From positions 54,062,408 through 54,126,407 of the forward strand of contig NC_133327.1 in the NCBI RefSeq assembly GCF_042186555.1: 64,000 bases of DNA, given 5' to 3'. The translations under genes and the position numbers were made by a program. How positions within the stretch are numbered: the first letter of the stretch is position 1; every line of letters starts with the position of its first letter. This DNA is from Aquarana catesbeiana. Lineage: Eukaryota; Chordata; Amphibia; Anura; Ranidae. Of this stretch, positions 11,212 through 21,649 are shown one piece after another. The notes under the pieces were generated by a model that saw only the letters and a program-made list of their open reading frames with translations, made no database searches and was not told the origin of the DNA.

Positions 11212-12633
11212 TTACCTCCCCGGAGGGGGGGGTGGCTCTTCCGTTGCGTCTTCTGCCTGTCCTGTGTTCTGGGCCAGGCCCAGCTCCTCAAGGACAGACT
11301 CCATCATCTGCTGGCTGATGTGGACGTCGGGGGGGAGGTCATGCTCGTGGTTGACCACGATCTCCTCCCCTTCCCCCTCCTCGCCCGCAGACTATAGATC
11401 CTCCACTACTTGCTCGGGTCCATCGCTGTCGCGTTGGACCCCGTTGGGCCGTTTGGTGGAGGTGGCAGGTTCCTCCGCTGTTGGGCTCTCTGGCTTACGT
11501 TTCCGGCTTCCTCTTGGGTGACTGGTGGGGGTGGAGGGGTGTGGGAGGGTGGGGAAGTCCTCCAGGGAGGACAGGTTGGGGGGGGGAGGGGTGGGGAGGG
11601 GCTCCTCCGGCACAGGGGGGGTGGGTGGGGGTGTGCTGGAGGTAGGGGATGGGGCAGGGGCAGGGGCAGGTGGGGCGGGAGTGGACTTACCTTTGGCCTT
11701 TCGAGGTTCTTTTGGTTTTTCTAGCAGCTTTCTCCCGGATGACTTACCCTGGCTTACGGCTCCAGCGTAGGTTCGGGTCCTCTGGGGGTAGTGTCTGAAG
11801 ACATGCTCTGCCAATCCGCAAAGGTTGCAGGCTTTGGACCTCGGACAGTCCTTGGTCTCGTGGCCTGTCACCCTACAGAACTTGCAAGCAAGTTCTGTAC
11901 AATCCTTCCCTATGTGTCCCAGCTGCCCACACTTGTTACAGTTGTAGGGTATGCCGGGGTAGAAGAGGATTCCTGCGGAGGATCCCAGGGAGAAGAAAGG
12001 CTGCAGGTGCTGGATGTCCCCCGAAGGGTCTTTCCTCAGTTTGCAGAGCACAGACCACTTACCTATCCAGAAGCCGTTGGCATCGAAGATTTGGATCGGG
12101 TCCTTCACCACGGTGCAGAACCTCTGGAGGTAGGTGGCTATGTCCTTTCCACTGGTATGGGGGTTCCTCATGGCCACTGTCACCCGCTTTTTGTCCCGTG
12201 TTATGGGGCAGTTCGCAGTGAACTTCTGGAAAGGGGATTCAGGGCCACTGGTCTTCACCATCTCCCAGTAACTTCTGCAGACCTGGAACGACACAAAAGT
12301 TATAAAGAATATACCTCTTGTGAAGGCCTGCACAGAAAGCGTCTCCGCTTTGCTGAACCCCTGTTCCAGGATCATCTTCTTTCCAAAGATCTCCGGGGTC
12401 ATGTCGGGGACTCTTCCGTCCACCTCCTTCAGCTGCAGCACGACCATCTGCTTCATCCATGGCTCCAAAGCTGGGAGCCCGTCTGCAGGCTGGTCTGGCT
12501 TGGCTGGTCCTGGTCGGCTGGTGCCGGCCGGGGTAGGGGCGGGGGTTGAGGCAGCGGCATTCCCGGGTCTGGAGGAAGTGGCTGGAACGGGGTTCTTCTT
12601 CTCTTTTCTGGTCTTCTTTTCGCTCTTCCCCAT
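11212..12633 (-). pseudogene. Tx1-like LINE ORF1 (RNA-binding, zinc knuckles), one internal stop
   Basis: About 473 codons. The likely start is MGKSEKKTRKEKKNP (ATG at 12631-12633); an in-frame ATG lies five codons upstream. A basic, Pro/Ala-rich N-terminus is followed by a conserved middle and three CCHC zinc knuckles: CNKCGQLGHIGKDC, CKFCRVTGHETKDC and CNLCGLAEHVFRHY, the last having lost its final Cys. A Pro-rich tail follows. A TAG at 11392-11394 interrupts the frame 60 codons before the TAA at 11212-11214. ORF1 proteins of this kind coat the LINE RNA and help it anneal to target DNA. Confidence 0.88.
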
Positions 12634-13115
12634 CGTCAAGGAGCACATACTCCATAAGCTTTCAAGACCAACCCTGGCCCATGACCTAGACCACAGCAGC
12701 CCCCACCGCAGACAGAAAAGGCGTGAAGTTCAGGGAACTTGGTGAGAGCCCTTGCTCCTAAGGCTCCACCGTCGCTTCTATCACTCCTTCCAATTTCACA
12801 TTCGGGTAGATACTAATCACTCCCCCTCACCAGCAAAAGGGGAGCAAGCGTTCTCTTACCCGAATAACTGTCCATAGCTAGAGCTGCCACAATGCAGGCC
12901 AGAAGGCCAGGGACCCGACCCTCCGGCCAGACCAAGATGCAGCACCCATCCTCACCAGGAGCACCCTACCAGACGGCTCAGACTCAATTGGCCGGCCCCC
13001 AGTCTTTCTGTTGGGCAACCGGCATAGTCCCTGCTGAGTACCGCCCTTCCAGGCACTATGACACCATTGGATTTGCTGGCCCTCCCCAATGAGAGTGACA
13101 CAGCGCCTCCTCTGA
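12634..13115 (-). promoter_or_regulatory. 5' UTR of the Tx1-like LINE
   Basis: GC-rich leader between the U2 fragment and ORF1. Its 3' half (about 12720-12870) is shared with the block at 6310-6530. Its 5' half (12880-13115) is not seen elsewhere in the window. No TATA box is obvious. Whether transcription starts here or in the U2 promoter upstream cannot be read from the sequence. Confidence 0.5.
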
Positions 13116-13169
13116 AAACTGATAAGAACAGATACTACACTTGATCTTAGCAAAAAGGCAGAGAAGTAT
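13116..13169 (-). ncRNA. U2 snRNA 5'-end fragment
   Basis: On the minus strand, GCTAAGATCAAGTGTAGTAT and the following CTGTTCTTATCAGTTT match vertebrate U2 snRNA (about nucleotides 20-55) without a mismatch, as known from memory. This includes the GUAGUA that pairs with the intron branch site. The first 20 nt (ATACTTCTCTGCC...) carry a few changes and one deletion. The match stops abruptly at about nt 55, where the LINE 5' UTR begins. Stem-loop II, the Sm site and the 3' half are absent, so this cannot make a working U2 RNA. Confidence 0.9.
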
Positions 13170-13680
13170 AAGTGCACACTCCTTTTCAGCTCTAGAACAC
13201 CCCGACCAGATAGGAGAGAAGGATTGTGGTGCAGTTCTAAGTGCAGAGCAGGGAGGCTGTTGAAGAAGCCATGGGAGAGCTGCTCTACTTTCACTTTCAA
13301 TTACTGCAGAAAACTGAAATAAAACCTTCCTTGGTACATTTTCCCCTGCCAGCAATGTACGAATGCCTCTTTTCCTATGCACGGCTGCTTCACAAAGGGG
13401 GCGGGTTTGGGTAGCAGTCCCGCCCATCCCAAACATCACAGCTCGGATTCGACAGGTGCAGTCTCTTTTCCTCGCTGAAAAGTGCACACCCAGCTGGCTT
13501 GCTCGCCAATCCCTGGCTGTACTGGATGTTCACACTGCTGCAGGTCCTGATCAGCCGTTGACAGATAAGCAACAGAATTATGTGAACAATGCTCCTATAC
13601 AGCGGGACAAAAGGTGTGAATGCGGGAATGTCCCACCCAATCCGGACTGTTGGGAGGGATGTAGTAGCACACAATAGAGG
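13170..13680 (-). promoter_or_regulatory. Possible U2 gene 5' flanking (promoter) region
   Basis: This lies directly upstream of the U2 start. Vertebrate U2 genes have a proximal element about 55 bp and a distal element about 220 bp upstream. A GC box (GGGGGCGGG, 13397-13405) and an inverted one (CCCGCCC, 13420-13426) lie about 230-255 bp upstream, close to an octamer-like CTATGCAC (13377-13384). I could not confirm a proximal element at 13219-13240. If genuine, the U2 fragment came with its DNA flank rather than from an RNA copy. Confidence 0.35.
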
Positions 13681-14590
13681 GTGCTACACTTGTATGATTT
13701 TTTGTGAAAATGGCGAGCCACAATGAAGCAGGGTTCAGCTACACAATCCTGTTGTCTCAGGGCCCGCTTTACCCTGGCACTGTCTCTGTGCAGCAGTACC
13801 AGTCACAGGAGAAACTTGAGGAGGAGGATTAGGGTGCAGCAGTGAGGGGGAGGAGTACATAGAGAAGGCTTCCAGGGGTAATATGTATGCTTTCCAAAGC
13901 CTGGGAGTTACGCATGGGTGAGGTAAGATAGTTGAAGGGACCATTGTCCTCTGACACCAAGAACTTGGGTTCCTCTGGATTTGTGGCATATGGGCTTATT
14001 CCTGCTGCAGTACCTTAAAAAAAAAAAAAACGGATACAGGTCATCAAGGAGAGGGACCATTACTGGTTGGCCACCTGTTTGAATCCATATTGCAGGCCAA
14101 AGCTCATCTGTCATCACAGAGAGAACAAAAAATGCAATATCTGGAAGGGGTGCTGCGATGAAATCTCTTAACATCCTTTCAAGAGAATGATAGGATCCCC
14201 CTTCATGGCCAAAGGGGCCTGGATTGTCAATTTGGTCAAAGGAGGAACAGCGGTGGTTGCCCAAGCAAAGATTTAAACCCCCTTTTGCTTCACACAGGCC
14301 TGGTTGCTGGCAACAGTCACAGGCAGAAACATTTGGTCTCTGATTATATGGGGTTAAGGATGAATATGACACTCTTATAACAGATGACCTCCTTGAATTG
14401 TGGATGTTGAGGATGGACCACCGGCCTGAGCTTACCCAGTATGCAATCAAGCTTCTGCATTGCCCTGTGGTATGCTTTAAAAAAAACAGGCATTTAGTGA
14501 AGTGGGTGATTTTGCTCACGTGTCTCCAGCCACAGAGGATGGACCTGTCCTGGATCAGCAATGAGTATCCCCCTCTCTTCAGCTGATGCT
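13681..14590. other. No gene recognised; long minus-strand open frame
   Basis: A 282-codon open frame runs on the minus strand from 14756 to 13908. Parts read like protein (ERMLRDFIAAPLPDIAFF, MTDELWPAIWIQTGGQPV), but I recognise no family, and a plus-strand A14 run (14019-14032) falls inside it and gives a run of Phe. It may be a degraded transposon or pseudogene piece. Confidence 0.3.
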
Positions 14591-14593
14591 CAC

Positions 14594-14925
14594 GATTAAA
14601 GCGGAGTTGCACCCAAAAGTGGAACTTCGGCTTATCTGATTCCTCCCACCCCCCCCAATGCCACATTTGGCACCTTTTGGGGGGGTGTGCTGGGCCTGTA
14701 AGAGGGTACAACATGCTTTGTGCATGTGCAGTAGGGACCTGGCTGTGAAGCCACAAGCCAATAATGCCGGCAGCACCCGACAGCCAATGGAAACATCAGC
14801 TGGGGTGCCGACATCGCTGGATTCCAGCACAAGTAAGTGTCCTAATATTAAAAGTCAGCAGCTACAGTATGTGTAGCTGCTGACTTTTAATGCTGGGGGG
14901 GGGACACAGCTTTAAATGTTTTCTT
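14594..14925 (+). mobile_element. Non-autonomous DNA transposon (MITE-like)
   Basis: It begins AAAGCGGAGTTGCACCCAAA and contains AGTGGAACTTC. A 20-bp hairpin at 14852-14892 (AAAAGTCAGCAGCTACA ... TGTAGCTGCTGACTTTTAA) has perfect arms. From memory this start is common in ranid repeats. No coding capacity. Confidence 0.5.
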
Positions 14926-15129
14926 TGACTATGGCCTCATACACATTTTTACAGCAATACCATCTATTGCATCTGAGGCTGTCTTTCCAACATTACCAAC
15001 TCCTTCCACCATTACCAGCTTCTACTTCTGCTGCTGGGCTGACACCATAACCATTTGCTGTTACTGCTGCAGACCTGTCAGCATTACCATCTTATGCTGC
15101 CTCTGCTGCCTTATTCCGGTGCTCAGGCA

Positions 15130-16420
15130 CTGTCAAAAAATTCCTCCTCAAAAAAATACTACACGCCTTTGGTCTCTGACTGTACACTTCGCTGGTTCTC
15201 TTCTGCTTATCCAACCACACCCTTAGAGTTTCTTACAACTCTACTTCCTCCTCTCCTTTTCCTTTCTCTATTGGGGTCCCCCAGGGTTCTGTTCTTGGAC
15301 CTCTCCTATTTTCAATCTACACCGCCTCCCTGGGTCAACTGATAGCCTCCCATGGCTTCCAATACCACCTCTACGCTGACGACACCCAAATCTATTTCTC
15401 TACCCCTCAGCTCACTCCCTCTGTCTCCTCACGTATCACTAATTTACTATCAGATATATCAGTCTGGATGTCACACCACTTCCTCAAACTCAATCTATCC
15501 AAAACCAAACTTATAATTTTTGCTCCCCCATATGCCCCTTCCCCTGATCTCTCTGTCAAAATCGATGGCACAACTATAATCCCATCCCCACATGCCAAGG
15601 TTCTAGGTGTAGTCCTAGACTCTGAACTCTCCTTCAAGCAACACATCCAATCACTGTCCAAATCCTGCCGCCTCAACCTCTGCAACATCTCCAAAATACA
15701 CCCCTTTCTAACCAATGACACAACAAAGCTCTTAATTCACTCGCTGGTCATCTCTCGCCTCAACTACTGCAACTCCCTTCTCATTGGCTTACCTCTACAT
15801 AGTCTATCACCTCTTCAATCCATCATGAATGCCGCTGCCAGACTCATCCACCTTACCAATTGCTCTGTGTCTGGCACTCCTCTCTGTCAATCGCTCCACT
15901 GGCTTCCGCTCGGCCAAAGAATTAAATTCAAAATTCTAACAACTACGTACAAAGCCATCCACAATTTCGCCCCCAGCTACATAACTAGCTTAGTCTCTAT
16001 ATACCAACCTACTCATTCTCTTTGTTCCTCTCAAGACCTCCTGCTCTCTAACTCCCTCGTCACCTCCTCCCACGCTCGCCTCCAGGACTTTTCCAAAGCC
16101 TCTCCAATCCTATGGAATGCCCTACCCCAATCTGTCCGCTTATCTCCTACTCTATTAGCTTTTAGACAATCCCTGAAAACTCTTCTCTTCAGAGAAGCCT
16201 ACCCTACCCACACTTAACAACTGTATTTTCATTGTTTCAGCTCATCCCCCACAGTTATTACCTTTTGTTTCCACTTGACCCTCCCTTCTAGATTGTAAGC
16301 TCTAACGAGCAGGGCCCTCTGATCCCTCCTGTATTGATTTGTGTACTGTCTGCCCTCATGTTGTAAAGTGCTGCGCAAACTGTTAGCGCTATATAAATCC
16401 TGTATAATAATAATAATAAT
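15130..16420 (+). pseudogene. L2-type LINE, reverse transcriptase and 3' tail
   Basis: 5'-truncated copy. From about 15215 to the stop at 16215 a continuous frame encodes the second half of a reverse transcriptase: GVPQGSVLGPLLFSIYTASL, then YADDTQIYFS (15372), KVLGVVLDSELSFKQHI, SRLNYCNSLLIGLP, LHWLPLGQRIKFKILTTTYK and the conserved C-terminus FRQSLKTLLFREAYP. Upstream of 15215 the frame is shifted. The 3' UTR ends in GCGCTATATAAATCC followed by a TAA repeat (16405-16420), the tail expected of L2-type elements. The long clean frame suggests fairly recent insertion. Confidence 0.9.
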
Positions 16421-16439
16421 GTGCTACACCCATTGTTTC

Positions 16440-17015
16440 TTTAGCCGCTCTCCAGACAGCACTGTGAAGATGTGACACATAATGTTTCTGCAGACTGAAT
16501 CATGTTTCTTGTCTTCTTTTTCCAGTGCTCTGCCAAAGAAAAATGTGTGTGGCCATTGACTCTCTGAATTAATGACTATGGGGGCTGTAAAATATTTCTA
16601 TGTCTCAAAAAAAAAAAAATTCTGGCTCTAGTCTTTGACATGTAACTTTTATTTCTTGATCAAAACTGCCTCTTTTCTCCCTCTCTTATTGTGGCCTATT
16701 AAAAACACTTTGTGATTTGCAGTGTGCCTCTGCAAAATTTTTGGCTCTCATCTCTGACATTATACACTGTAATTTTTTATTTAACAAAAAAAACTGGTTT
16801 ATCCTTCCCTCTTCCTTTGTGCACTAGTAAAACCGCTAACTTGATATACCATGTTTATGCAATATTTCTGTCTCTTTTCCCTGACATAATGTACTGTAAT
16901 TTTAATAAAAAGTGCCCTATACCTTCCTCTTGCACTGCAGTCAAGTAAATAAGCTTTCATAATGTGTAACCAGTCTGTACAATATTTCTGGCTCTTTTCT
17001 TGTTCTTGTACCAAA
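16440..17015 (+). repeat. Satellite-like repeat, about 120-bp unit (left part)
   Basis: Units carry CAATATTTCTGGCTCTTTTC, then a ctgacataatgcactgtaa-type segment, ATAAAA, CCTTCCTCTTGCA and GTAAAACC. Marker starts fall near 16590, 16733, 16858 and 16979. The same unit resumes at about 18400, so the Tc1 element between them interrupted one array. Confidence 0.7.
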
Positions 17016-17019
17016 AACG

Positions 17020-18354
17020 TAAATGTATTTTATTGGGATTTTTTGTGATAGACCAACACAAAGTGGCACATAATTGTGAAGTGGGAGGAAAATGATAAGT
17101 TTTTTTACAAATAAATATCTGAAAAGTGTGGCGTGGATTTATATTCAGTCCCCTTTACACCGATACCCCTAAGAAAAATCTAGTGAAACCAATTGCCTTC
17201 AGAAGTCCCCTAAATCGTAAATAGAGTCCACCTGTGTGTAGTTTAATCTAGGTATAAATACAGCTGTTCTGTGAAGCCCTCAGAGCTTTATTAGTGAACC
17301 TTAGTGAACAAATAGCATCATGAAGGCCAAGGGACACACCAGACAGGGCAGGGATAAGGTTGTGGAGAAGTTTAAAGCAGGGTTAGGTTCTAAAAAAATT
17401 TCCCAAGCTTTGAACATCTCACGGAGCAATGTTCAATCCATCATCTGAAAATGGAAAGACTATGGGACAACTGCAAACCTACCAAGACATGGCCGTCCAC
17501 CTAAACTGACAGGCCAGGCAAGGAGAGCATTAATCAGAAGAGCAGTCAAGAGGCCCATGGTAACTCTGGAGGAGCTGCAGAGATCCACAGCTCAGGTGGG
17601 AGAATCTGACCACAGGACAACTATTAGTCATGCACTCCACAAATCTGGCCTTTGTGGAAGTGTGGCAAGAAGAAAGCCATTGTTTAGCCATAAAGAAGTC
17701 CAGTTTGCGAGAAGCCATGTGGGGGACACAGCAAACATGTGGAAGAAGGTGCTCTGGTCAGATGAGTTCAAAATTGGACTTTTTGGCCTAAAAGCAAATT
17801 GCTATGTGTGGCAGAAAACTAACACTAAACACTAAAACATATCATCCTGAACACACCATCCCCAACGTGAAACATGGTGGTAGCGGCATCATGTTGTGGG
17901 GATGCTTTTATTCAGCAAGGACAGGGAAGCTGGTCAGAGTTGATGGGAAGATGGGTGGAGCCAAATACAGGGCAATCTTAGCAGAAAACCTGTTAGAGTC
18001 TGCAAAAGACTTGAGACTGGGGTGGGGGTTTTACATTTCAACAGGACAAACGACCCTAAACATACAGCCAGAGCTACAATGGAATGGTGTAGATCAAAGC
18101 ATATTGATGTGTTAGAATGGCCTGGTCAAAGTCCAAACCTAAATCCAATTGTGAATCTGTGGCAATCGCTCTCCATCCAATCTGACAGAACTTGAGCTAT
18201 TTTGCAAAGAAGAATGGCATAAATTTCACTCTCTAGATGTGCAAAGCTGGTAGAGACATACCTAAAAAGACTTGCAGCTGTAAATGCAGTGAAAGGTGGT
18301 TCTACAAAGTATTGATTCAGGGTGGCTGAATACAAATACACACCACACTTTTAA
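17020..18354 (+). mobile_element. Tc1/mariner element, degraded
   Basis: Inverted repeats are readable at 17124-17152 (AAGTGTGGCGTGGATTTATA) and 18323-18352 (complement GTGTGGTGTGTATTTGTATT). The transposase starts at ATG 17320 (MKAKGHTRQGRDKVVEKFKA) with a paired-like DNA-binding domain (NISRSNVQSII), an in-frame TGA near 17445, then LWSDEFKIGLFGLKANCYVW. A frameshift near 17830 precedes KHGGSGIMLWGCF. The 3' third is badly decayed. It is inserted in the 120-bp satellite. Confidence 0.85.
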
Positions 18355-18355
18355 T

Positions 18356-18940
18356 TTTTTCAAAGTGTAAAACTTCTGTAAAACAAGAATATTTGTAGCA
18401 GCTATGGTCTTTCTGATATAACAACTACGAAGTCTTTAAATTATGTTTGGCCTGGTCTCAGAAAATTTGTATTTTACAATGAAACTTGCTTTATTTCTCC
18501 CTCTTTCATTACAGCCTAGTAAAACCTTCTACATGATGTGCAGTGTCTGTGAAAGAATTGTGGCTCTAGTCTCTGATATAATACACAGATTTTGATTTCT
18601 TGATAAAAGCTAGTTCTTCTCTCTATCTTCCATTGTGGTGTAGTAAAACCAATTACAATGATGTGCAGGATGCAATATTTCTGGCTTTTGGCCTAGACAT
18701 TTACTGTATTTATGTAATTTATTGTATGATTAATTTCACAATAAAAATGGTCTCGTCCCTCCCTCTTTCATTGCGGTCTAGTAAAGCTGCTTACATGACA
18801 TGCAGCTTGTCTATGCAATATTTCCAGCTATTTTCACTGACACAATACGCCGTTCTTACATTGCGGTCATGTAAAAAGCTTACATAATATGAAGCCAGTC
18901 TCTACAATATTTCTGTCAGCTGTCTCTAAAATTAATGCAC
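18356..18940 (+). repeat. Satellite-like repeat, about 120-bp unit (right part)
   Basis: Continuation of the array at 16440-17015, with CCTCTTTCATTACAGCCTAG, GTAAAACC and TGCAATATTTCTGGC recurring at about 120-bp spacing. No gene. Confidence 0.7.
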
Positions 18941-18954
18941 TTGAAGGCCTTTTT

Positions 18955-19240
18955 TACAGGGGTATACGCAAGCATACGTTCACATGGGGGCCTTGTTTTC
19001 ATGCATGGGATGTATAGCTGTTCTCATTCACTGCTCCCAATGTGACATCTGTGTGTGGGTCCCTGGATGCACACTGCCTGTTCGGGGACCCACATCTACA
19101 CGCACCCACATGGATGTCAAATTGGGAGCAGCGGCTGTGTCCCAGTTGACAAGAATGGGATTGTCTGTTTGTGGATACAAAAACACCTGTGCATCCCATA
19201 CAGGCAAAACACAGCTCTCATGTGGGTGAATGCTTAAGTG
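18955..19240. mobile_element. Fold-back (palindromic) MITE
   Basis: Two inverted arms. Left GCAAGCATACGTTCACATGG pairs with right CATGTGGGTGAATGCTTAAG. Inner CTCCCAATGTGACATCTGTG pairs with CATGGATGTCAAATTGGGAG, and GGGTCCCTGG pairs with GGGGACCCAC near the centre. No coding capacity. Confidence 0.65.
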
Positions 19241-19400
19241 CAAACATGTCAGCGAAGACTAATTTTCATTTCTGTGTAACAAAAATGTTTAATCTTTCTG
19301 TCCTAAATTGAAATAAATCAGATTGGGGTGATGCTGCTGTATGTTTATTTCATTAGAGTATTATGCTGCAAGTTTAGGTTAGTATAGTTCCACTTTATAT

Positions 19401-20420
19401 ACCACTTGCCGACCAGCCAACAGTGATTATACTACTGACTGGTGGCTTCCGCAGGCACCACGACATACCAGTATGTCGTGGTTCTCATGTGTAATGGTTG
19501 ACACAGCAGATTGCACAGCTGTGAGCAGCCCAGAAACCACATGATGCTATGCAATCACATGACACCTAGTAAACAAGAATCATGAATGGAATCCGTTCAT
19601 GACATCATTGTTTACTACTGTGTGTGATCTGTGATTGGTCACCAGTGATCACATCACTGGGCCAATCACAGCACCCTGTACCATGTGATAGCTGTATGAC
19701 AGCATCACAATAGTAAACAATGAGTCATGAATGAAAGTCATTCATTCATGACAGTTCAAGCTGTTTTCTGTTACAGTGATCACCACTTTTCTATGCTGAT
19801 GACAGTATGTACAAAAAAACACCCTGTAAAAAAAAAAGTTAAAAAAAAATTGAATAAAATATTTATTTATTTTTTTACATACATTCACCAGTCAGTGTCC
19901 CTGATCACCGTCATACCAGTGATGCCGCTGTACAGCATTAGTAAAAAAAAAGTATTTAATTTCTTAATTTTTCAAAAAAAGTGACAAAAAAACTTCAAAA
20001 AACTCACCATACCTCTTACTAAATACCTTGGACCTTCTACTTTTTTTAAAAGGGTATTTTGGGGATGTTTGTACTGTCCAGGCATTTTAGGGCCTCAAGA
20101 CACACAAACTAAACAATATATACTGATTTGGGTTATTTTTACCAAAGAAATGTAGCAGACTACATTTTGGTCTAGATTTATGAAGAAAGATTTGTTAGCA
20201 AAATTTTATAACGAAAATAAAGAAAAACTTCTTTTTTCCCCTGAATTTTTGGTATTGTTTTGTTTATATAGCCCAAAAAATAAAAATAAAACCAGTGGTG
20301 ATTAAATTCCACCAAAAGAAAGCTTCTTAAATGGCAATGCCAAGCTCCCCTTTGCGTTTGTTTTACAAGGCATTGCCCGTTAGCCTTGAAAATAGCCAAA
20401 ATTGGGTTTCAAAATTTGAC
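19401..20420 (+). mobile_element. Long non-autonomous DNA transposon (CCACTTGCCGACC family)
   Basis: It starts ACCACTTGCCGACCAGCC and contains an inner hairpin-rich part (TGATTGGTCACCAGTGATCA; AATCATGAATGGAATCCGTT paired with later ATTCATTCATGACA). The right part (TTTTACCAAAGAAATGTAGC, CACCAAAAGAAAGCTTC) is shared with the copies at 22610, 31950, 52424 and 61236. The right end is not clear. Open frames are short and meaningless. Confidence 0.55.
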
Positions 20421-20519
20421 CGCCATTGATTTCATTGAGATTCAGACTAAAGTTCTCATTTCCAGACTTTGCAATGAGTTCAACAAATGGCCCTTAGGGA
20501 CCACTTTTTAATCTATTTT

Positions 20520-20735
20520 TTTTTAAGGCCGTGGAGGTGGTGTGCAAAAACAAAACACCCTTAGGGACCATACTTTTTCTTTTTAAGCTCTGTGGTGTGC
20601 ACACTCAACTCAAAACTAATATCAGGTACAAAAAAGGAGTGAGCACACAAAAAAGTGCACAGGGTGTACACATGGTCCTCCTCTGAAGAAAAATGGATCC
20701 TTGATCCCCGGGAAGGCCCGGGCTACTCATTTTTT
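20520..20735 (-). mobile_element. Poly(A)-ended retroposon-like repeat, copy 4 (fragment)
   Basis: The minus strand has GGTGTGCACACTC, TTTTTGCACACCACC and a tail of A (plus T run 20515-20524), as in copies 1-3. A second T run at 20728-20741 lies beside the next element. Confidence 0.45.
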
Positions 20736-20746
20736 TTTTTTGTTAA

Positions 20747-21641
20747 AGCGGTTGTATACCTGCACAGATCATTTTTTTTTTTTTAACAAAAAAACCTGCA
20801 AGGCAAAGGCATAATAAGCTAGTATGCAGTGCATACTAGCTCATTATGAAATATTCATCTTATGCCCCGTACACACGGTCGGACTTTGTTCGGACATTCC
20901 GACAACAAAATCCTAGGATTTTTTCCGACGGATGTTGGCTCAAACTTGTCTTGCATACACACGGTCACACAAAGTTGTCGGAAAATCCGATCATTCTGAA
21001 CGCAGTGACGTAAAACACGTACGTCGGGACTATAAACGGGGCAGTGGCCAATAGCTTTCATCTATTTATTTATTCTGAGCATGCGTGGCACTTTGTCCAT
21101 CGGATTTGTGTACACACGATCGGAATTTCCGACAACGGATTTTGTTGTCGGAAAATTTTATAGCCTGCTCTCAAACTTTGTGTGTCGGAAATTCCGATGG
21201 AAAATGTGTGATGGAGCATACACACGGTCGGAATTTCCGACAACAAGGTCCTATCACACATTTTCCGTCGGAAAATCCGACCGTGTGTACGGGGCATTAG
21301 AACGAGGCCTTGACATCTGATCCTGGTTTACACCAAGGGAGCTGACATGTTCCCTCTGCGTTTCTTCCGGGTATCGTGGCTCCAACGCTGTGAGTGGCCG
21401 AAGCTGCGGTTACGTAACTCCCGCGCGTGCGCGCGGGAATCTTTTTCCTGGCAAGGTCCGGCGGTGTCTGCCAGACCTTCAGCCGGGCCTTTACAGTGCA
21501 TGCGCCGCTGACATCAGTGGCTGCATGCAAAGTAAATAGCTCCTAAACCGTACAGGTTTAGGATATATTAATTTTACCTACTGGTAAGCCTTATTATAGG
21601 CTTACCTGTAGGTAAAAGTTAAAAAAGGGTATACAACTGCT
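20747..21641 (+). mobile_element. TTAA-flanked MITE with a Harbinger-like element nested in it
   Basis: Ends are AGCGGTTGTATACC and GGGTATACAACTGCT, flanked by TTAA at 20743-20746 and 21642-21645. A complete copy of the same family is at 32643-32958. Between arms the sequence holds GGTAAGCC/GGCTTACC hairpins. Removing the nested element leaves about 458 bp. TTAA duplications are typical of piggyBac and Kolobok transposons; which one supplied the transposase is not decidable here. Confidence 0.8.
20863..21296. mobile_element. Harbinger-like palindromic MITE, copy A
   Basis: 434 bp with ends TGCCCCGTACACACGGTCGG and its inverted complement at the right, flanked by TTA (20860-20862, 21297-21299). 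A three-base TWA duplication is the PIF/Harbinger signature. The interior repeats TTTCCGACAACAAA-type arms around a core with TGACGTAAAACACGTACGT and GGCCAATAGCTTTCAT. Same-family copies: 28980-29413, 44917-45350 and 48548-48939. Confidence 0.85.
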
Positions 21642-21649
21642 TTAAATAA

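Larger units (their letters stand above)
7385..13115 (-). mobile_element. Tx1-like (L1 clade) LINE, nearly full length
   Basis: The element has a 5' UTR (13115-12634), ORF1 (12633-11212), ORF2 (11169-7800) and a 3' UTR ending in AATAAAGTATACATTTTC near 7390. Its gene order, three zinc knuckles in ORF1 and endonuclease-then-reverse-transcriptase ORF2 are those of Tx1-like elements, several of which are known to insert into fixed targets including snRNA genes. The same 3' UTR end occurs as truncated copies at 47041-47282 (plus) and 21650-21975 (minus). Its 5' side abuts U2 snRNA sequence in the same orientation. ORF1 has one internal stop; ORF2 has one frameshift and two stops, so this copy is inactive. 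Confidence 0.85.

Noticed and set aside
11791..12549. 252-codon plus-strand open frame
   Set aside because: Exact antisense of LINE ORF1; the minus-strand frame has zinc knuckles and explains the lack of stops.
13908..14756. 282-codon minus-strand open frame as a real gene
   Set aside because: No recognisable family, passes through a homopolymer run and a repeat; kept only as an unassigned open frame.
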